From contig NC_087063.1 in assembly GCF_963678635.1 (NCBI RefSeq), forward strand, positions 54,577,074-54,641,073: a DNA stretch of 64,000 nt. The letters are read 5' to 3'. Position numbers and translations under genes: made by a program. A model generated the notes under the pieces. It ran no database searches. It worked only from the letters and a program-made list of their open reading frames with translations, and was not told the origin of the DNA. This DNA comes from Symsagittifera roscoffensis. Taxonomy: Eukaryota > Xenacoelomorpha > Acoela > Convolutidae. Shown piece by piece: positions 21,153-34,094 of this stretch (the first letter of the stretch is position 1; every line of letters begins with the position of its first letter).

Positions 21153-23989
21153 ATCGAACTGAAAATCAATGAAGAATATTATGTTGTAGGGTGCTAAGTA
21201 AAAAGGACGACGGTACATTAAGACGACCACGATATTGAGACGAAAATGAGCGTTAAAACTTAGGTGAGCTAATTGAGTGTTAAAACTTAGGTGAGATTAA
21301 ATGAGCTCTTTCAAATGAAACCTGTTTCTAAGTCCATCAAAGTTGATTGTGCTTAACAGCTGCCGTCTTGTTTACCCTACACCATGTTGTAGAACTTATT
21401 ATTAAGCTGTTGTCATACAAAGTTAAATTGCTATCTTATTGTTGATTTGGAACTAATCTTATCTTTTCTAACCATGTTTGCCCAAGTTTTTGCGGCTTAA
21501 TTGTGGTTATTATTGTCTTCTAATTTTCATAATATTTAAATCACACTTCAATTTTTTGAAAAAATATAAGATGTTATTAGGCATTTTTTGAAAGATTTCG
21601 ACCCAAAATATGATTTTTGGGCGCGAAATCCCCCTCAAAATTAGTATACAATGGCGCCGAAGGCTCCTCTAGAAAACATTTACGGGTCGGTCGACCAAAA
21701 ATGGACATCGTAAAAGAATACGAAAGTGGGAGCCTTCGTTTAATGAGGGGTTGGGATCCCTGAGGGAGAAAAAAAGCGTCCACCGCCCACCTTCCCGTAT
21801 ATCCGCCCCCTGAATACATCAATTGGACAGGAAGCATATTCGTTTTCACGTTAAGTTTTCATTTTTGAAGTTATCAATTTTTTGACAGCTATCTGGAATA
21901 TCAATTCTTTCAGAAGTTCAAAAGATGTTCAGCTAATGTAATGGTGTTTCATTTCATGCTATTGTTCTAAAAGGGAGAATTCTCTAAACTACACTCTGAG
22001 CGAGGCAGTTAGTTTTTGTTACGACCACGTCATTTAATAAACAGGCAGCAACTACGGATTAGCCAAGGTTTTCTCCCAGTTCATTTGAAACATCAAGTAA
22101 AAACTATAGAGAGTTAAATTTGGTATCATATTCCTTTATTATTTTTGATTCCTACCTTTGCTGACGAAGTTCATTTTTAAAGCCAAAACGAATACTTTAT
22201 TGTTTTTTTAATAAGCATTGTTTTAATCCCAGTCTATATAGTGTTTAAATTTCTTGGTGCTGCAAAACAATTGCTAGGTTCAGCGAAGGCGTTCAAGAAC
22301 TGTAAGCTTAAGAATTTTTTTTCACGAATAATTACAGATGGGATCAAGATTTTGAGCTCTTTTAGCCGAGTTTCAAGCTGCAAAGAAATTTGTTGTCTGG
22401 ATGTCGATAAAATTGGTCGAAGTACTTCCGTAATCTAGATTGTTACGATTTTTTTTTTATAATGCTTAGTTATGTGAGTGTGGTCGAAACTTCTGCGCTA
22501 ATCGCACAGCAAACAGTTATCCTTGTTGTTCCGACCATTTAAGTTTTTTTTTCAATTTTTTGTTTTTTCAAGCAAAATCAGGTCCCACAAAAAATCATCG
22601 GATTTGGTCGAATGATATATCATAATAAAGACCTTTAAGCTGTGATTCGAATGCCGTTGAAAAACTTCCCATTATATAGAAAAATTGATGATTTTCCCCA
22701 ATTTTTTTTTAAATCTAATTTCGAGCAATTAAAGCGAGTACAGCGAGCGAACATGCTTATTTATTCTTAATTTAGGCCGTTTATAATAACTTATCTATGC
22801 TTAATTTTAGTTTTTGTTCGAGAAAAATTAGTTTTTTTAACGCCATTTTGGTGATTAAAAACTTCAAAAATTCTGATTTTTTTAATGATTTTTTTTTTGG
22901 TTTTCTGGTTTTTTTTTTCAAAAAAAACCCTTTCGCTATTTTACTATGACTGTCGAATATTCCTAAGTTTTATTGTTTTGATCAGATCTTGCACAATAAC
23001 CGGCCACTTATATATATTTTTTTCAAATTCAGCTAAAAATTTTTAAATTTGTGCTTCGAGTGCTCTTTGATTTTAAAATTTTGTTGATTGCTGAATGACA
23101 AATGATGAGCCGCTTCTTCTTTGAAATATTCCTAAAACATTAAAAAAAAACATTTTTTAAGTATTAAAACATAATTATTTCATAGAAATTATTTTTTTGT
23201 TTTCTGAATCGCAAGTGATGCAAACGCATATATTCACATTTTATTTCAATTTTGAAAACTTGAAAGTTACGCTTTTGCAGGAAAAACCTTAGCTGAAGAA
23301 GCCGCGACTTCAATTTTGTAAAGTTTTTGCAGAAAAAGATTTCAGTGAAAAAAACGCTTTTTTCAGAATTTTTAACATAAAAAGAGCCACGAAATTTATA
23401 TCATTTTATAATGCTTAAAAGCTTCCAAACATTTTTGATTTTTAAAGCATATTGCGTTTTTTTTTGTTTTTCAACTTTTAGCTTCCTTGAAAACTCGAAG
23501 TCAATTTTCTTATATCGGTTTTTTACGCTTAGCAGGTTCATTACGTAGTCAAATCGGAAAAGGTTTTTTTTCAAACTAACTACCAGATAAAGCAAAATAT
23601 CACTCGAACCATTTGATAGCCTTGATTAAATAAAACCCAGCTTCGCGGCTCCTCCGTTACGTTTGGCGAAAAGGGTTGTTCGAGTCCGGTCAGCAGTAAA
23701 AGTATTTCGAAAAAATTCCGCTTCAAAAAATTGTTGGCATATTGTGTGTCTGATTATGTCTTGTCAGTTGCCACATCAATTTTTTTAAATTTTTTTTATC
23801 TATTAACTTCCCCAGCTCCAAATTTTCATGACAACAATTTGGTTTTTGGCTCAACGGGAGTTTACTTTAGCTTTTTCAAACTATTTTTCATTTTATTAAA
23901 AAAATTTAATTTACTTATTTTACTCCGGTAATTGTATTCCTGGACTTGTTTTTTTTCAAAGTGATTATCTTTCGAGACAAAACTTTGAA
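21153..23989. other. Intergenic, no supported gene
   Basis: Very AT-rich with long T and A runs, densest at 22,440-23,500. Small frames on both strands show no domain signature. It reads as non-coding or very old repeat DNA. Confidence 0.5.
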
Positions 23990-24440
23990 ACTTTAGTAAT
24001 TAGGCGCTTTCGGAATTTTTTATATCATTCAAAAGGTATTGTTGTCCTGAGCTTAAATTTGAAAAGTTGTTTCACCTGTGATCATTTTTCGTAAAATTAT
24101 GAGGGTTTAAAGATTGCCATTTTGGCCATTTTGACCAATTTGGGACAATTAACGCGCGATATAATTCGCGCTATTAACGCGTAAGCGGGGATTTATTCCG
24201 TCTTATAAATCGTTCCAAATTAGTTGAACGAAGCTTATTTGCCATAATTGATTTGTTACAAGGAACGAAATCTCTCTATTTTTACTTTATATGGCGTGTG
24301 GGGGGATGATTTTCATAAAAAAATTTCAAGTTTTAAAAAAAAAAATTTCATTTTATTTCATTTAATTTTTTTATGTTATTACTGCTGCTCCATAAACCTT
24401 AAAAGGCAGTCGGAACATTCAGGGCTTTGCCCTGATACGG
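23990..24440 (+). repeat. Dispersed repeat, copy 1 (ends in TCAGGGC...GCCCTGA hairpin)
   Basis: About 450 bases running from TTTCGGAATTTTTTATATCA through AACGCGCGATATAATTCGCG and GGCGTGTGGGGGGATGATTT to CAGGGCTTTGCCCTGA. It occurs twice more in reverse orientation at 25,128-25,520 and 25,750-26,220. Two of the three thus form a large inverted repeat. Non-coding. Confidence 0.85.
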
Positions 24441-25127
24441 GCACTTTTGTTTAATTTTAGTCGCTTTTGTTTCATTTTTGTCTGCTTCCCCACACGCTAT
24501 CTTTGTGTGAAGTTTCCAGTGGCGCAGAATTCTGCTTTACCTCTGTGTATTTTTCAATTTAATTTTTGTGCAATAAACTTTGTCATTTTTTCCACATCAT
24601 TACCTTGCTTTTATTGCTTTTACAAAATGAGCTGAACTTAAATTTATTGGCAATTTTTTTCTCTAAAGTAATATTTATTTTTTCTTTTCAAGGAACCTCT
24701 AATTACCCATTCTAGCATACTTCTATTCATTTGCAGAAACATCCATGTTCAGCCCGCAATATAATACATAGTATAGTGGTTTCGATGCTAGCTTATTGTC
24801 TCATAAGATTACACGCGGGACAGAATTTGTATAATAAACGACTACTTAACTTAATAAGATTAGTCATATAACAAGGCAAACCTCTGAATGGTTCGAATGC
24901 TTTTTAAAGATTATTTGAAAGTGTTTTGGTTAAAAAGCGAACAAACAAAATACATGAAAAAAAAATTTTTTCTCTTCTTTTTCAAATCACCCCACCTAAA
25001 GTAAACTACAAAATGTTGTATTAAAGCGTCACGAATTTCAAAGTTCATGCAAAAAAACTGCCTCAATTCACTTTCGATTGCAAAAATTCTGCCGCTTACG
25101 CGTGCTATAACAACTCAAAATACTTTG

Positions 25128-25520
25128 AGCCGCTTAAGTTAACAAGACTGCCCGTATCAGGGCGAAGCCCTGAATGCTCCGACTGCCTTCTAAGATCTAT
25201 TGAGATTTTTTGTGAAAACATCCCCCCACACGCCATATTCAGTACAAAGTGATAGATTTTGCTCCTATTATGAAAATCAGTTATGGCATATAATCTTCCT
25301 TGAACCAATTTGGAACGAATTTTAAGACGGATTCAATCTCGCTTACGCGTTAATAGTGCGAAACATATTGCGCGTTAATTGTCCCAAATAGGTCAAAATG
25401 GTCGAACTGGCAACAATTAAACACCCATAACTTTACGAAAACTGATCACAGGAGAAATATCTTTTCAAATAGCTTTCAAATGATGTAAAAAATTTCATCA
25501 AAAAATGGCCAGTTAAAAAG
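25128..25520 (-). repeat. Dispersed repeat, copy 2 (inverted, diverged)
   Basis: It begins at CTGCCCGTATCAGGGCGAAG and proceeds as the reverse complement of copy 1, including CCCCCCACACGCC and the GCGCGTTAATTGTCCCAAAT block. It is more diverged than copies 1 and 3. Confidence 0.8.
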
Positions 25521-25749
25521 TCGAAATTTGTCTGAAGAAAAAAAAACCCACCCGAGCACAAATATTCCGTTACTTTCGTTACGATAGTCGGAACAGTTAT
25601 CTCAAGTTAATGGTAGTTAATTATCCCAAACTGGCAAGTTAGCACTTTTCAAATCATCCCCATAACTTTAGAAAAAAATGGACATAGTACTGTTTTAACA
25701 CTGCACTTGCGCTGATATACTTTGTTCAGAAAACAGAACAAAGATAGAA

Positions 25750-26220
25750 ACAAGACTGCTCGTATCAGGGCGAAGCCCTGAATGTTCCGACTGCCTATTA
25801 AGGTTTATGGAGCAGTAATAACATTAAGAAATTAAAAGTAATAAAACGAAATGAAAATTTTATTTTTTCAAATTTGAAATTTTTAAAATAAAAATCACCC
25901 CCCCCCCCCCCCCCCCACACGCCACATTAAGTACAAAAGGATAGATTTCGTAACAAATAAACTATGGCAAATAAGCTTCGTTAAACCAATTTGGAACGAT
26001 TTCTAAGACGGATTAGCTCTCCGCTTACGCGTTAATAGCGCGAAATATATCGCGCGTTAATTGTCCCAAATTGGCCAAAATGGCAATCTTTAAACTCCCA
26101 TAACATTACGAAAAAAGTTCACAGTGAAATATCTTTTCAAATTTGAGCTCAGGACAACAATACTTTTCGAATGATGTAAAAAATTCTGTCAACAATGGCT
26201 AGTTAAAAAGTCGAAATTTG
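25750..26220 (-). repeat. Dispersed repeat, copy 3 (inverted), with a 19-C run
   Basis: Reverse complement of copy 1 with high identity, including ATTAAGGTTTATGGAGCAGT and TTACGCGTTAATAGCGCGAA. Where copy 1 has six G, this copy has an uninterrupted run of 19 C at 25,898-25,916. A second block AAAGTCGAAATTTGTCTGAAG follows both this copy and copy 2, showing the repeat is longer than the part shared with copy 1. Confidence 0.85.
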
Positions 26221-26582
26221 TCTGAAGAAAAAAAACCCACCCCGAGCACAAATATTCCGTTACTTTCGTATCGAAAGTCGGAACAAAAACAATACTGTTA
26301 CATTGATGTTTCAGTGCCGGAATCATCTTGGTCGCTACAGAGATTCGAACAACTCACCTCATGCCTTTGCCCCAACCATGATCTTTACCTTTACACTTTT
26401 TCGCCTTAGTATTAGAGGTTCTGTCTAGAATAAATAGTTCATAGATCTTAGACAAGCGTTTAATTATTATCACGAAAGTATAACAGAAACTAAAAAGATA
26501 GTTTTTTAACATTTTTTTTTGAATTTTTGCTAAAAACTTGATGTACTATGAACTGATCAAAGCTGTCAAAAATAAACTGAAA

Positions 26583-26767
26583 CACTTCAAGTGCAAAGAC
26601 AAGAAAAAATGATGTTATGTATTTGTTATTAATTTATATGTAGTCTTACAAACCTATTGGAACTGTGCAAAAAAACTTTGCACTTCAAGTGCAAAGACAA
26701 GAAAAAATGATGTTATGTATTTGTTATTAATTTATATGTAGTCTTACAAACCTATTGGAACTGTGCA
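26583..26767. repeat. 98-bp tandem duplication
   Basis: Two almost identical units start at 26,583 and 26,681 with CACTTCAAGTGCAAAGACAA and end at AACTGTGCA. The flanks 26,221-26,582 and 26,768-27,375 show nothing else recognisable. Confidence 0.9.
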
Positions 26768-27375
26768 GAAAAATTTAGGGTTTTTCTCTGTATTTGAGGC
26801 TGGGTGATGAATTTTCGATATTTTTGGGTGATGAGCGTAATGCACTGCTATTAAAAAACAACAGGCTGTTTTCGTTTCTATATAGCGCTTAAAAATGTTT
26901 TGTTGATTTTTCGTCATGGAGGCTTTCATTATAACTCTCGGAGCAACCAGCAGCTAGCTAGTATCTTTGCATCCAAAAAAGAAGAAAACTTTGCGCCGCC
27001 TGCATTGGGAACAAGCAAAGTAAAAACAACAAAAAGAAATTTATAACCTTCAGTAAAAAAAAAAACGCGAAATATAGAATTACTTGAACGATGAAACCGT
27101 TTTAATTGTTTGTTATTATGTTGTAAATAGTGTTTTTCATTTTAGTCTTATTTTTTCAGCTATGGAATGTCTGATTGATCAGCAATGCATTGTCACTCTT
27201 GCTGTCCGTCTAAGTAACCGACCGTAGCGTCAAAATGTGCTAAATTTGATTTGGGACGCGCTGAAAAAAAAAAATTTTTCAAAAAATATGCCCAAAAAAC
27301 AACTAACAAGTTTTTATCTGCGGTTCTCTTTCTTTCAGCGAAATACGGAAATGTTACGATAATATTCTTTGGAAT

Positions 27376-28110
27376 ACAGTGCTGATTTAAATTATCCGGA
27401 CAAAACGAACAAAACTTGAATTTTCAAACGCGTTTTTCTCAAATATGGTTAAGATTAGACAAAAAGTGAAGAGAACAAAAGTTGCTTAGAATTTCACCAG
27501 AATTAATATGGTGCCATTTTTTTCTCCGAAATTCTTAACAAAAATTTTACCCCAAAAATGGGTCAATTTGGCTTTTTTCAATTAATCAAGAATTACGCTG
27601 AAACTACTTTGTTAATTGATACAAAAATTATATCACAGGAAGCCTCTTACGCAGTTCAACAAAGTTTAACAAGGGTTAAATCTACAAAAATTTGCGCTAA
27701 TTGTTTAAAATTTATTTTTTAACAGAGATTCTGGGTTTTATATAGTAAAAATCACATTTATTGACTATCAAGTGAAAATTTTTTCTCTTATACTGGTTTT
27801 TGGAGATTCAACCCTTGTTAAACTTTGTTGAGCTGCGTAAGAGGCTTCCTGTGATATAATTTTTGTATCAATTAACAAAGTAGTTTCAGCGTAATTCTTG
27901 ATTAATTGAAAAAAGCCAAATTGACCCATTTTTGGGGTAAAATTTTTGTTAAGAATTTCGGAGAAAAAATGGCACCATATTAATTCTGGTAAAATTCTAA
28001 GCAACTTTTGTTCTCTTCACTTTTTGTCTAATCTTAACCATATTTGAGAAAAACGCGTTTGAAAATTCAAGTTATGTTCGTTTTGTCCGGTTAATTTAAA
28101 TCAGCACTGT
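27376..28110. repeat. Foldback element, two 308-bp arms
   Basis: Left arm 27,376-27,684 and right arm 27,803-28,110 are reverse complements with only scattered differences; the 118-base spacer is unique. The arms begin ACAGTGCTGATTTAAAT and meet near AACAAGGGTT.AATCT. A transcript would fold into a long hairpin. The structure suits a foldback or MITE-like element. No transposase. Confidence 0.9.
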
Positions 28111-29581
28111 AGTTCGAAAAATCTTTAAAGCAGACCCAATATGACTATAGTCCACTTATTCTGTGTCCGCCCATTTAGGTATGCATGAATAAAGCTGCTA
28201 AAGATTTGGCAATTAATATCGGCTCGAAGCTGGGTATCTTGTTCCAATTCGAAAAATGAGAACAAATATATAATTAATTTTGCCTGAAAACAATTAAATT
28301 TGACTCTAAAACTTCTGTGCATCTTTATTTTTCTGGTAGAAAGATCTCAAGCGACCACTAATCGATTTTTTTTGTATTAGCATAGCTAAAGTTTTTCATT
28401 TAGATTTTACTCATGTAGCATTTTTGAAGAATAATTTACATCCAGTGAGTTTTTCATGGAAGAAAAGAACCGCCAAATGAATATTTATGACAGATGCATA
28501 AGGCTTACTTTGCTTATTAGTTTTATGGGTCTCAATTTTTCTTTATCAGATCTACAGAAGACTTTTATTTCTTAACTTTTTTTGATGTTAGTAACATTAT
28601 TCGCAGTTTGTGGGCAGTGCATATTTGGCTTTGGAATATCTAATCATCAAGCTTTAAGTTAAATCACTCAAATAAAGTTTTTTTTCAAGCCTAACCATTT
28701 ATCTGTTCTCTTAAAAATTCATAACAATATTCTGTTTATAACTAAAATGGAGGTTTCGGCTGTTAATTTGATTTATCGAGAATGAAAAGCTCCTTACCGT
28801 AATCTTTAATTGTTCCTAACAAAAAGCGTATTTATAATCGGCTCAATACTTTATTGGTATTCTTTGACATTTATGTTTTTGCCTTTCTGTTTTTAATTCA
28901 ATTCAATAAAAATGTGTTCTGATTTATTTATGTGATGAAAAACAGTTATTTGATCTTATTATGATTTTTTTTATTGGGTGGCCGAGCAGTTAACTTCATA
29001 TAGGCGCCAACGGACCAATATGAACAAATGATTGATAGAAAAACGGTGTCTAGATTTTGATCGGAAGAAATTTTCAGTTTTTGCATTGTGTTTAATTTAT
29101 GCACCCAAGGAATTTTTTTTAGTTTCCCACAGATGAATTGACTTATGGCAACAAAACGTTTTAATCCGTTTTTCGTATCCCAAAGCGGGTTCTATTTCTG
29201 ATTCAGGCAAAAAAGGTATCACTTTGTTCCGTTTTAATTTATTTTGAACTTCGATCTTAGCAGGCTTCCAATTGCCATATCTTCAATCCGTAAGTTGAAT
29301 CGTTTGAAGAAGGCAGCATTGGAGGGGCTAATTTTTCTCCAGTATACCTTACAGTTTGCGACAACGAAAGTGCGTGTCTTTGAGTGCACGCTGAATTAAA
29401 CTCTTTGACAAATTCTCAACTGCTCTTATTGAAAAAAAAAGCTTCAAAAGCGTTCAACATTCAAATTCTTTTGCTTCTAATGGATGTTTGTTGGGAAAAA
29501 ACTCTTTTAACCATCCTCATTCTCTTTTTTTATCACACACCCTTGTGCTTGTAATGTTTTTGCTTTATTGATGCAGTAACC
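28111..29581. other. Intergenic upstream of the receptor gene
   Basis: AT-rich. A short tRNA-like piece (GGTGGCCGAGCAGTTAACTT) lies at 28,977-28,997 with no clear B box. Just before the receptor ATG, TTTATTGATGCAG followed by TAACCATG looks like a 3' splice site, so a 5'-UTR intron may lie here. Confidence 0.4.
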
Positions 29582-31733
29582 ATGACAATAGCTACACATA
29601 CGAGCTTTTTTTCACTTTTACTTTTGATGCATTTATCCGGTCAGACTACTGAGACGAACTATACAGATTTATCGAGTTTTGAGGGCGTCTCGCACGAAGT
29701 CCGTCTAAGGCTCAAACTCGCAACAGACTACGACGCCTCCGCTCGCCCTGTTATATTTCCAAGCACGCTATTAAACGTGTCTTACAAAGCCACGATGTAC
29801 CAACTAGTTGGCTTCAACACCAAAGACCAGACTATCAAAATGCTCATGTTCCAGCGTATGGAATGGATTGACGAACTTCTTCACTGGGATCCGGCGGACT
29901 ACGGAGGCCTCAAATGGATCCGGTACTATCGGAACTCGGTTTGGACTCCTGACATCCTGGCGTACAACGATGTGGGAACTTTCGACATGGAAAAATACGA
30001 TAGGTCCATCCCATGTACAGTGTACCATTATGGACTTGTGGTTTGGACTCGGCCTGTAGATTACGAAACGATGTGCGCTCTAGATGTGACTAACTTTCCC
30101 TTCGACACCCAGAGTTGCGAGATTGTGATTGGCTCTTGGCAGTATTTTGAAAATGAGGTCAACATCACATGCATGCCGATTGACCTCTCGTCATACATGG
30201 AGGACAGTCTGTGGACTCTAAAAGGTCAGCTGCTGTTTACATCATTTGAAAAAAAAATCACTGTTCTTAAAAACTTTTTCGTAAACCTGACACCGTCAGC
30301 AAACCATCCGAAGAAAAAAGTTTGATAACAAGGCAAACAGTCTAAGAGAATCCGTGAATTGCGTGGAAGGAAAAATAAGTAAAGCAGGCTCTTTTCCAGT
30401 CCCTCCTTTCAAATTCAATTTTGAAAAGTTTATTTAACATTGTCATATTGCAATGAAATTTGGCGTGGTGAACAAATCGGCAATTGTGAACAAATTTGTT
30501 CTTCATATTTTACAGCGTAACATCACGCATTTAGCCGTAATAACACGTAAAACAAACATAAAACTCGGTATTTTGAAAGAGGGGGACTGGAAAAGAGCCG
30601 TAAAGCATGACAAAGAATATCTTTTGCCGGGAAAAAACCCCGAAAACGTTAAACCAAAAAAGCCGTTATACCGTATCTGGTATTAATAATAATAAGATCA
30701 TTTATCCACGAGGGATAGGACCAACATACGAGCTGTACAGCCCATCACGGCGAACCGCTGTTGTGCCCCTGCTTATTAGAGAAAAAGTTTCCATAACTTA
30801 AATGTTGGTTTGGAAGTGTTTTCATTTGAAATCGCTAGTAAGTAAAATTTGAAATATAGTATTTATTAGCAGAAATTTACGGGACTTGGAAAAAAGGCAA
30901 AAAAAGCTGCTGCTTGGATATAGATAACTCATAACTTAGTTCACATTAAATTTGAAAACTCTTTCTTTTTATCAAAAGGTTCTAAAGGCGTTTAAAGGTC
31001 TAAACTTCAAAGTTTGACCGGCCAAAAACAATACTAAAAATATAATCAAATATCTCCCTCTAAATTTGCATTTGATGTTGAGTTGGTATTATTTGTAGAG
31101 ACAGAATGTACAAGATACTCGGTGGACGCTATAAGGGGTTCCAACACCTTCGGCAGAATATCAATACGTGTCGTCTTCAAGCGAATGTCTTCTTTCTACG
31201 TCCTAAATCTCATCCTCCCGAACGCCATACTTATGGCTATGAGTTCATTGACCTTCTTCATTCCGGGCAAAAACGGAGAAAAGGTCACTTTTGGGGTCAC
31301 GGTTACTCTGGCTCTGTGTGTCAATTTGTCACTTGTGACTCAGTATGTACCGCAGACGTCCAAGACTTTTCCGAGAATCTGCACATATATTTTTTCGAGC
31401 ATTGTCCTTTCGTGTGCTGCAATCATAATGGCAACACTTTCCATCAACATTTCTGAAGATGAAAAATCTGATGACAATGTCTATCAGCTGAACCATACCA
31501 ACAAGGTTTCAATCGCGACAACTATCTTGTCGGCAACAGAAAACGGAGTCGGGGATGGAGACAGCTCGGTCGTTTTGGCGGATTCGCGTGAACAAACAAG
31601 AAGAATTGACAATTTGAAACAAGAACTGCGCAGATTTTTCTGCCACCCAAAATGCGACGTCGTCATGGGAGTTGTTGGCTTCGTGGGGACAACATTGTAC
31701 TCAATTTTATTTATCCTTACGATGCTTGATTGA
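29582..31733 (+). CDS. Nicotinic acetylcholine receptor-like Cys-loop channel subunit (two exons)
   Basis: Pentameric ligand-gated ion channel subunit of the plasma membrane. Exon 1 is 29,582-30,224 and exon 2 is 31,099-31,733, joined by a phase 1 GT-AG intron (GTCAGC...TTTGTAG), giving 425 residues. A hydrophobic signal peptide (SFFSLLLLMHL) opens the protein. The ligand-binding domain has WIDELLHWDPADYGG, VWTPDILAYND and the Cys-loop C165-C179 (CALDVTNFPFDTQSC). Membrane segments lie at about 246-268, 274-298, 308-330 and 400-423. M2 begins GEKVTFGVT with the Glu typical of cation channels and no Pro-Ala-Arg as in anion channels. Loop C has a single Cys (ECTRYS), not the vicinal pair that defines alpha subunits, so I call it a non-alpha-like or orphan subunit. 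The M3-M4 loop is short. The gene appears complete. Confidence 0.88.
30225..31098 (+). other. Intron of the receptor gene
   Basis: GTCAGC at the 5' end and TATTTGTAG at the 3' end. Open frames inside it (for example 30,453-30,686) lack any family signature and the protein family continues unbroken across the splice, so they are not genes. Confidence 0.8.
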
Positions 31734-32084
31734 GATATGATTCGTTAAGCACGGCAGTATGTACTTGAAGTTAATGCAAATGTGATGCGCATCAAAGTTA
31801 TGGTAAACACACTTAATTTGAAAAAAAAAACAGCAGCACAATATTTAGGCTATTTCCAGCTGACTAAAACGACCCTTACTTGGAAGCCAAGAATGTCTAA
31901 TTATAATTCAGTCATATTTTGTCATTTCATTTGTATCAATGTAATGCAGTTAACTGGTCTTTGCCCTTGATTTAATCTGTCATGCAATCAATCAGGGCTA
32001 AATTTTCAGTTCAAGTTTTTATTTGTTTTTCCGGCAAGTAGTATATATTGGAGCTGATCACGGGTGGGTGCCGGCGATACCCCC
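31734..32084. other. Downstream flank of the receptor gene
   Basis: Non-coding; presumably includes the 3' UTR. No clear AATAAA close to the stop. Confidence 0.35.
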
Positions 32085-32436
32085 TGTATTAAGAGAGGAA
32101 ATGGATTTCCGGGATCGCTGGCAATGTTCTAAGTAGGGAAGAAATTTTCAATCTATTAGGCTAGTTTATAGCTTTTCCTATTTATTAAGATACGAGGTTT
32201 GAGATGATAAAATTTTCGGCGCCCGAATTTCCTATGTATTAAGATAATACATTTGTAAATTTATACCCTATCTTAATACATAGGAAATCCGGGCGCCGAA
32301 AATTTTACTTATCATCTCAAACCTCGTATCTTAATAAATAGCAAAACCTATAAACTATCCTAATAGATTAAAAATTTCTTCCCTACTTAATACATTACCA
32401 GCAATCCCGGAAACCCATTCCTTATCTTAATACACT
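32085..32436. repeat. Palindromic foldback, two ~162-bp arms
   Basis: Left arm 32,085-32,246 and right arm 32,270-32,436 are near-perfect reverse complements around a 23-base loop. TCTTAATACA or its complement TGTATTAAGA recurs at the outer end, near the centre and inside each arm (TTTATTAAGATAC), so each arm is itself built of short repeats. MITE-like; no coding capacity. Confidence 0.92.
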
Positions 32437-34094
32437 AAATTCCCTATCTAAGTTAGGTAAAACAAATTCTTAACAAATCACGAGTCTTGTCTATTTGAAA
32501 AATATCTACAGTACAGTACGGCTAGACTGTAAATTGAAACCACACTAGACTGTAAATTTAAAACCAAACCAGGTAGGACAATGAACGAGTTTTAGTGGTT
32601 TTTTTTTGTCTATAAAAATGCTTTTTTCCTTTTTCCCCTCAAAAATTAGAAGTACAATTTTATTTGATCTAAATTGAGCTAGAATTAGCTTTACAAATTG
32701 TTCAAACTATAAAAAAATGCTTTTCTTAGCTTTTATTAGGCTGAAACCAAGCTGAACTTTTTCATATTTATACTTTGAAAGTTTTCTGTTCAAGTAAATG
32801 TGAACATACCTAACTACAGCAATTCAAACAGTCAATTATAGCAAAATTCACGGAAATTTCTTGAAACAATTCATTGCCAGATTTTACCTCGGATTTTTTG
32901 TCAAAGATTATACAATTTTTCAAACAAAAAAGACAAAACTGAAGCACTGTCAAATTCTATTGTAACCAATTTGATAAAAATTCTACCAAACTTTTAAATT
33001 CCCACTAAACGGCCATAAACTCACATTTTATACAAATCTTTTATCACCCTAATAGATAAAAAAGAACAAGGTTGGAGAAAACTTCAGACACAAAAATCAA
33101 AAGCTACTTCTATCATTTTATGAGCATCATTCAAATGTGGTAAAGTACACACTTTTCTAAAATTAGGGAAAACTTTCATTTATTCCTCTGTACCAGTACT
33201 GAATGGATCAAGCTGAAACAAAAGCGGGACTTTATGGCAACTCCTTCACCTTATCCAAATCGAAAATGAGATCATTAATTAAAAATCAACTTTATATTGC
33301 TAAAACATATAAACTTAAAAAATGCTTGTTGACCGACATCCCTTCAAAAAAACTCGTTATCTCGTTTGCATCTTTAGCTTTATTTGTCATGAAACTTTCA
33401 ACGAGTTCGGATGTTTTAGGGTAAACCCCGGTTTCTGCTTTGTTTTATCTTGCAACTGCATGCACCTTGCATGAAAAGTTAGTCAGAATTAAGGAAAGCA
33501 GGGTTAAATTAGTATCACTTGAACAAAGAAGTCGCAGGTGAAAGTAAGTACAAGTTAACATTCACCATATAAAAGTTTTCTAAAATTGAGAGTATATGGG
33601 TGTAATTTTACTGAAGTATGGTGAAAAAAACAAGAGCAAACCTATTGGTTGTTATCTGAAGACCTTGCAAAGTTTTTAAACGGCTGGTTTTTTAGGGATT
33701 CTTCACTGAAATGCAAGTAAATGTATTCCTTGAAAACTTGTTTTTGATTTATGCTTTATCTAAAAATTTCCAAACAAAAAACGCCTTTTAATCAAATTAA
33801 ACTCAGAAAAGAAAAAATTTCTCAAACTGTTTTTAGTTCCACCCGTGTTGCCAAATGAAACAAAAGTGAAGCTAAAGAGAAATACGAATTTGGCGTAGTC
33901 CTTCTTCGAACCAATTCAAGTCAGATATGATATCAAAGATTGAAGTGGAGAACTTATACGTCTGATTCTACTGAAATGATCAGTTTTTATAATAATATAT
34001 AATTTTGGCAAAAATGAAGAGCTTAGTAATTGATTAAGCAATGGTGTTAAAATGTTGCAAAACAGAAAACGTTCCGATTTGATTATTTTTGATA
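32437..34094. other. Intergenic, no supported gene
   Basis: AT-rich. The 73-codon frame 33,203-33,424 has no recognisable domain. A short direct repeat (GACTGTAAATT.AAACCA) occurs at 32,526 and 32,550. Confidence 0.45.

Noticed and set aside
30453-30801. Small genes between the two receptor exons
   Set aside because: They lie in an intron with proper GT/AG ends across which the channel protein is continuous, and show no domain.
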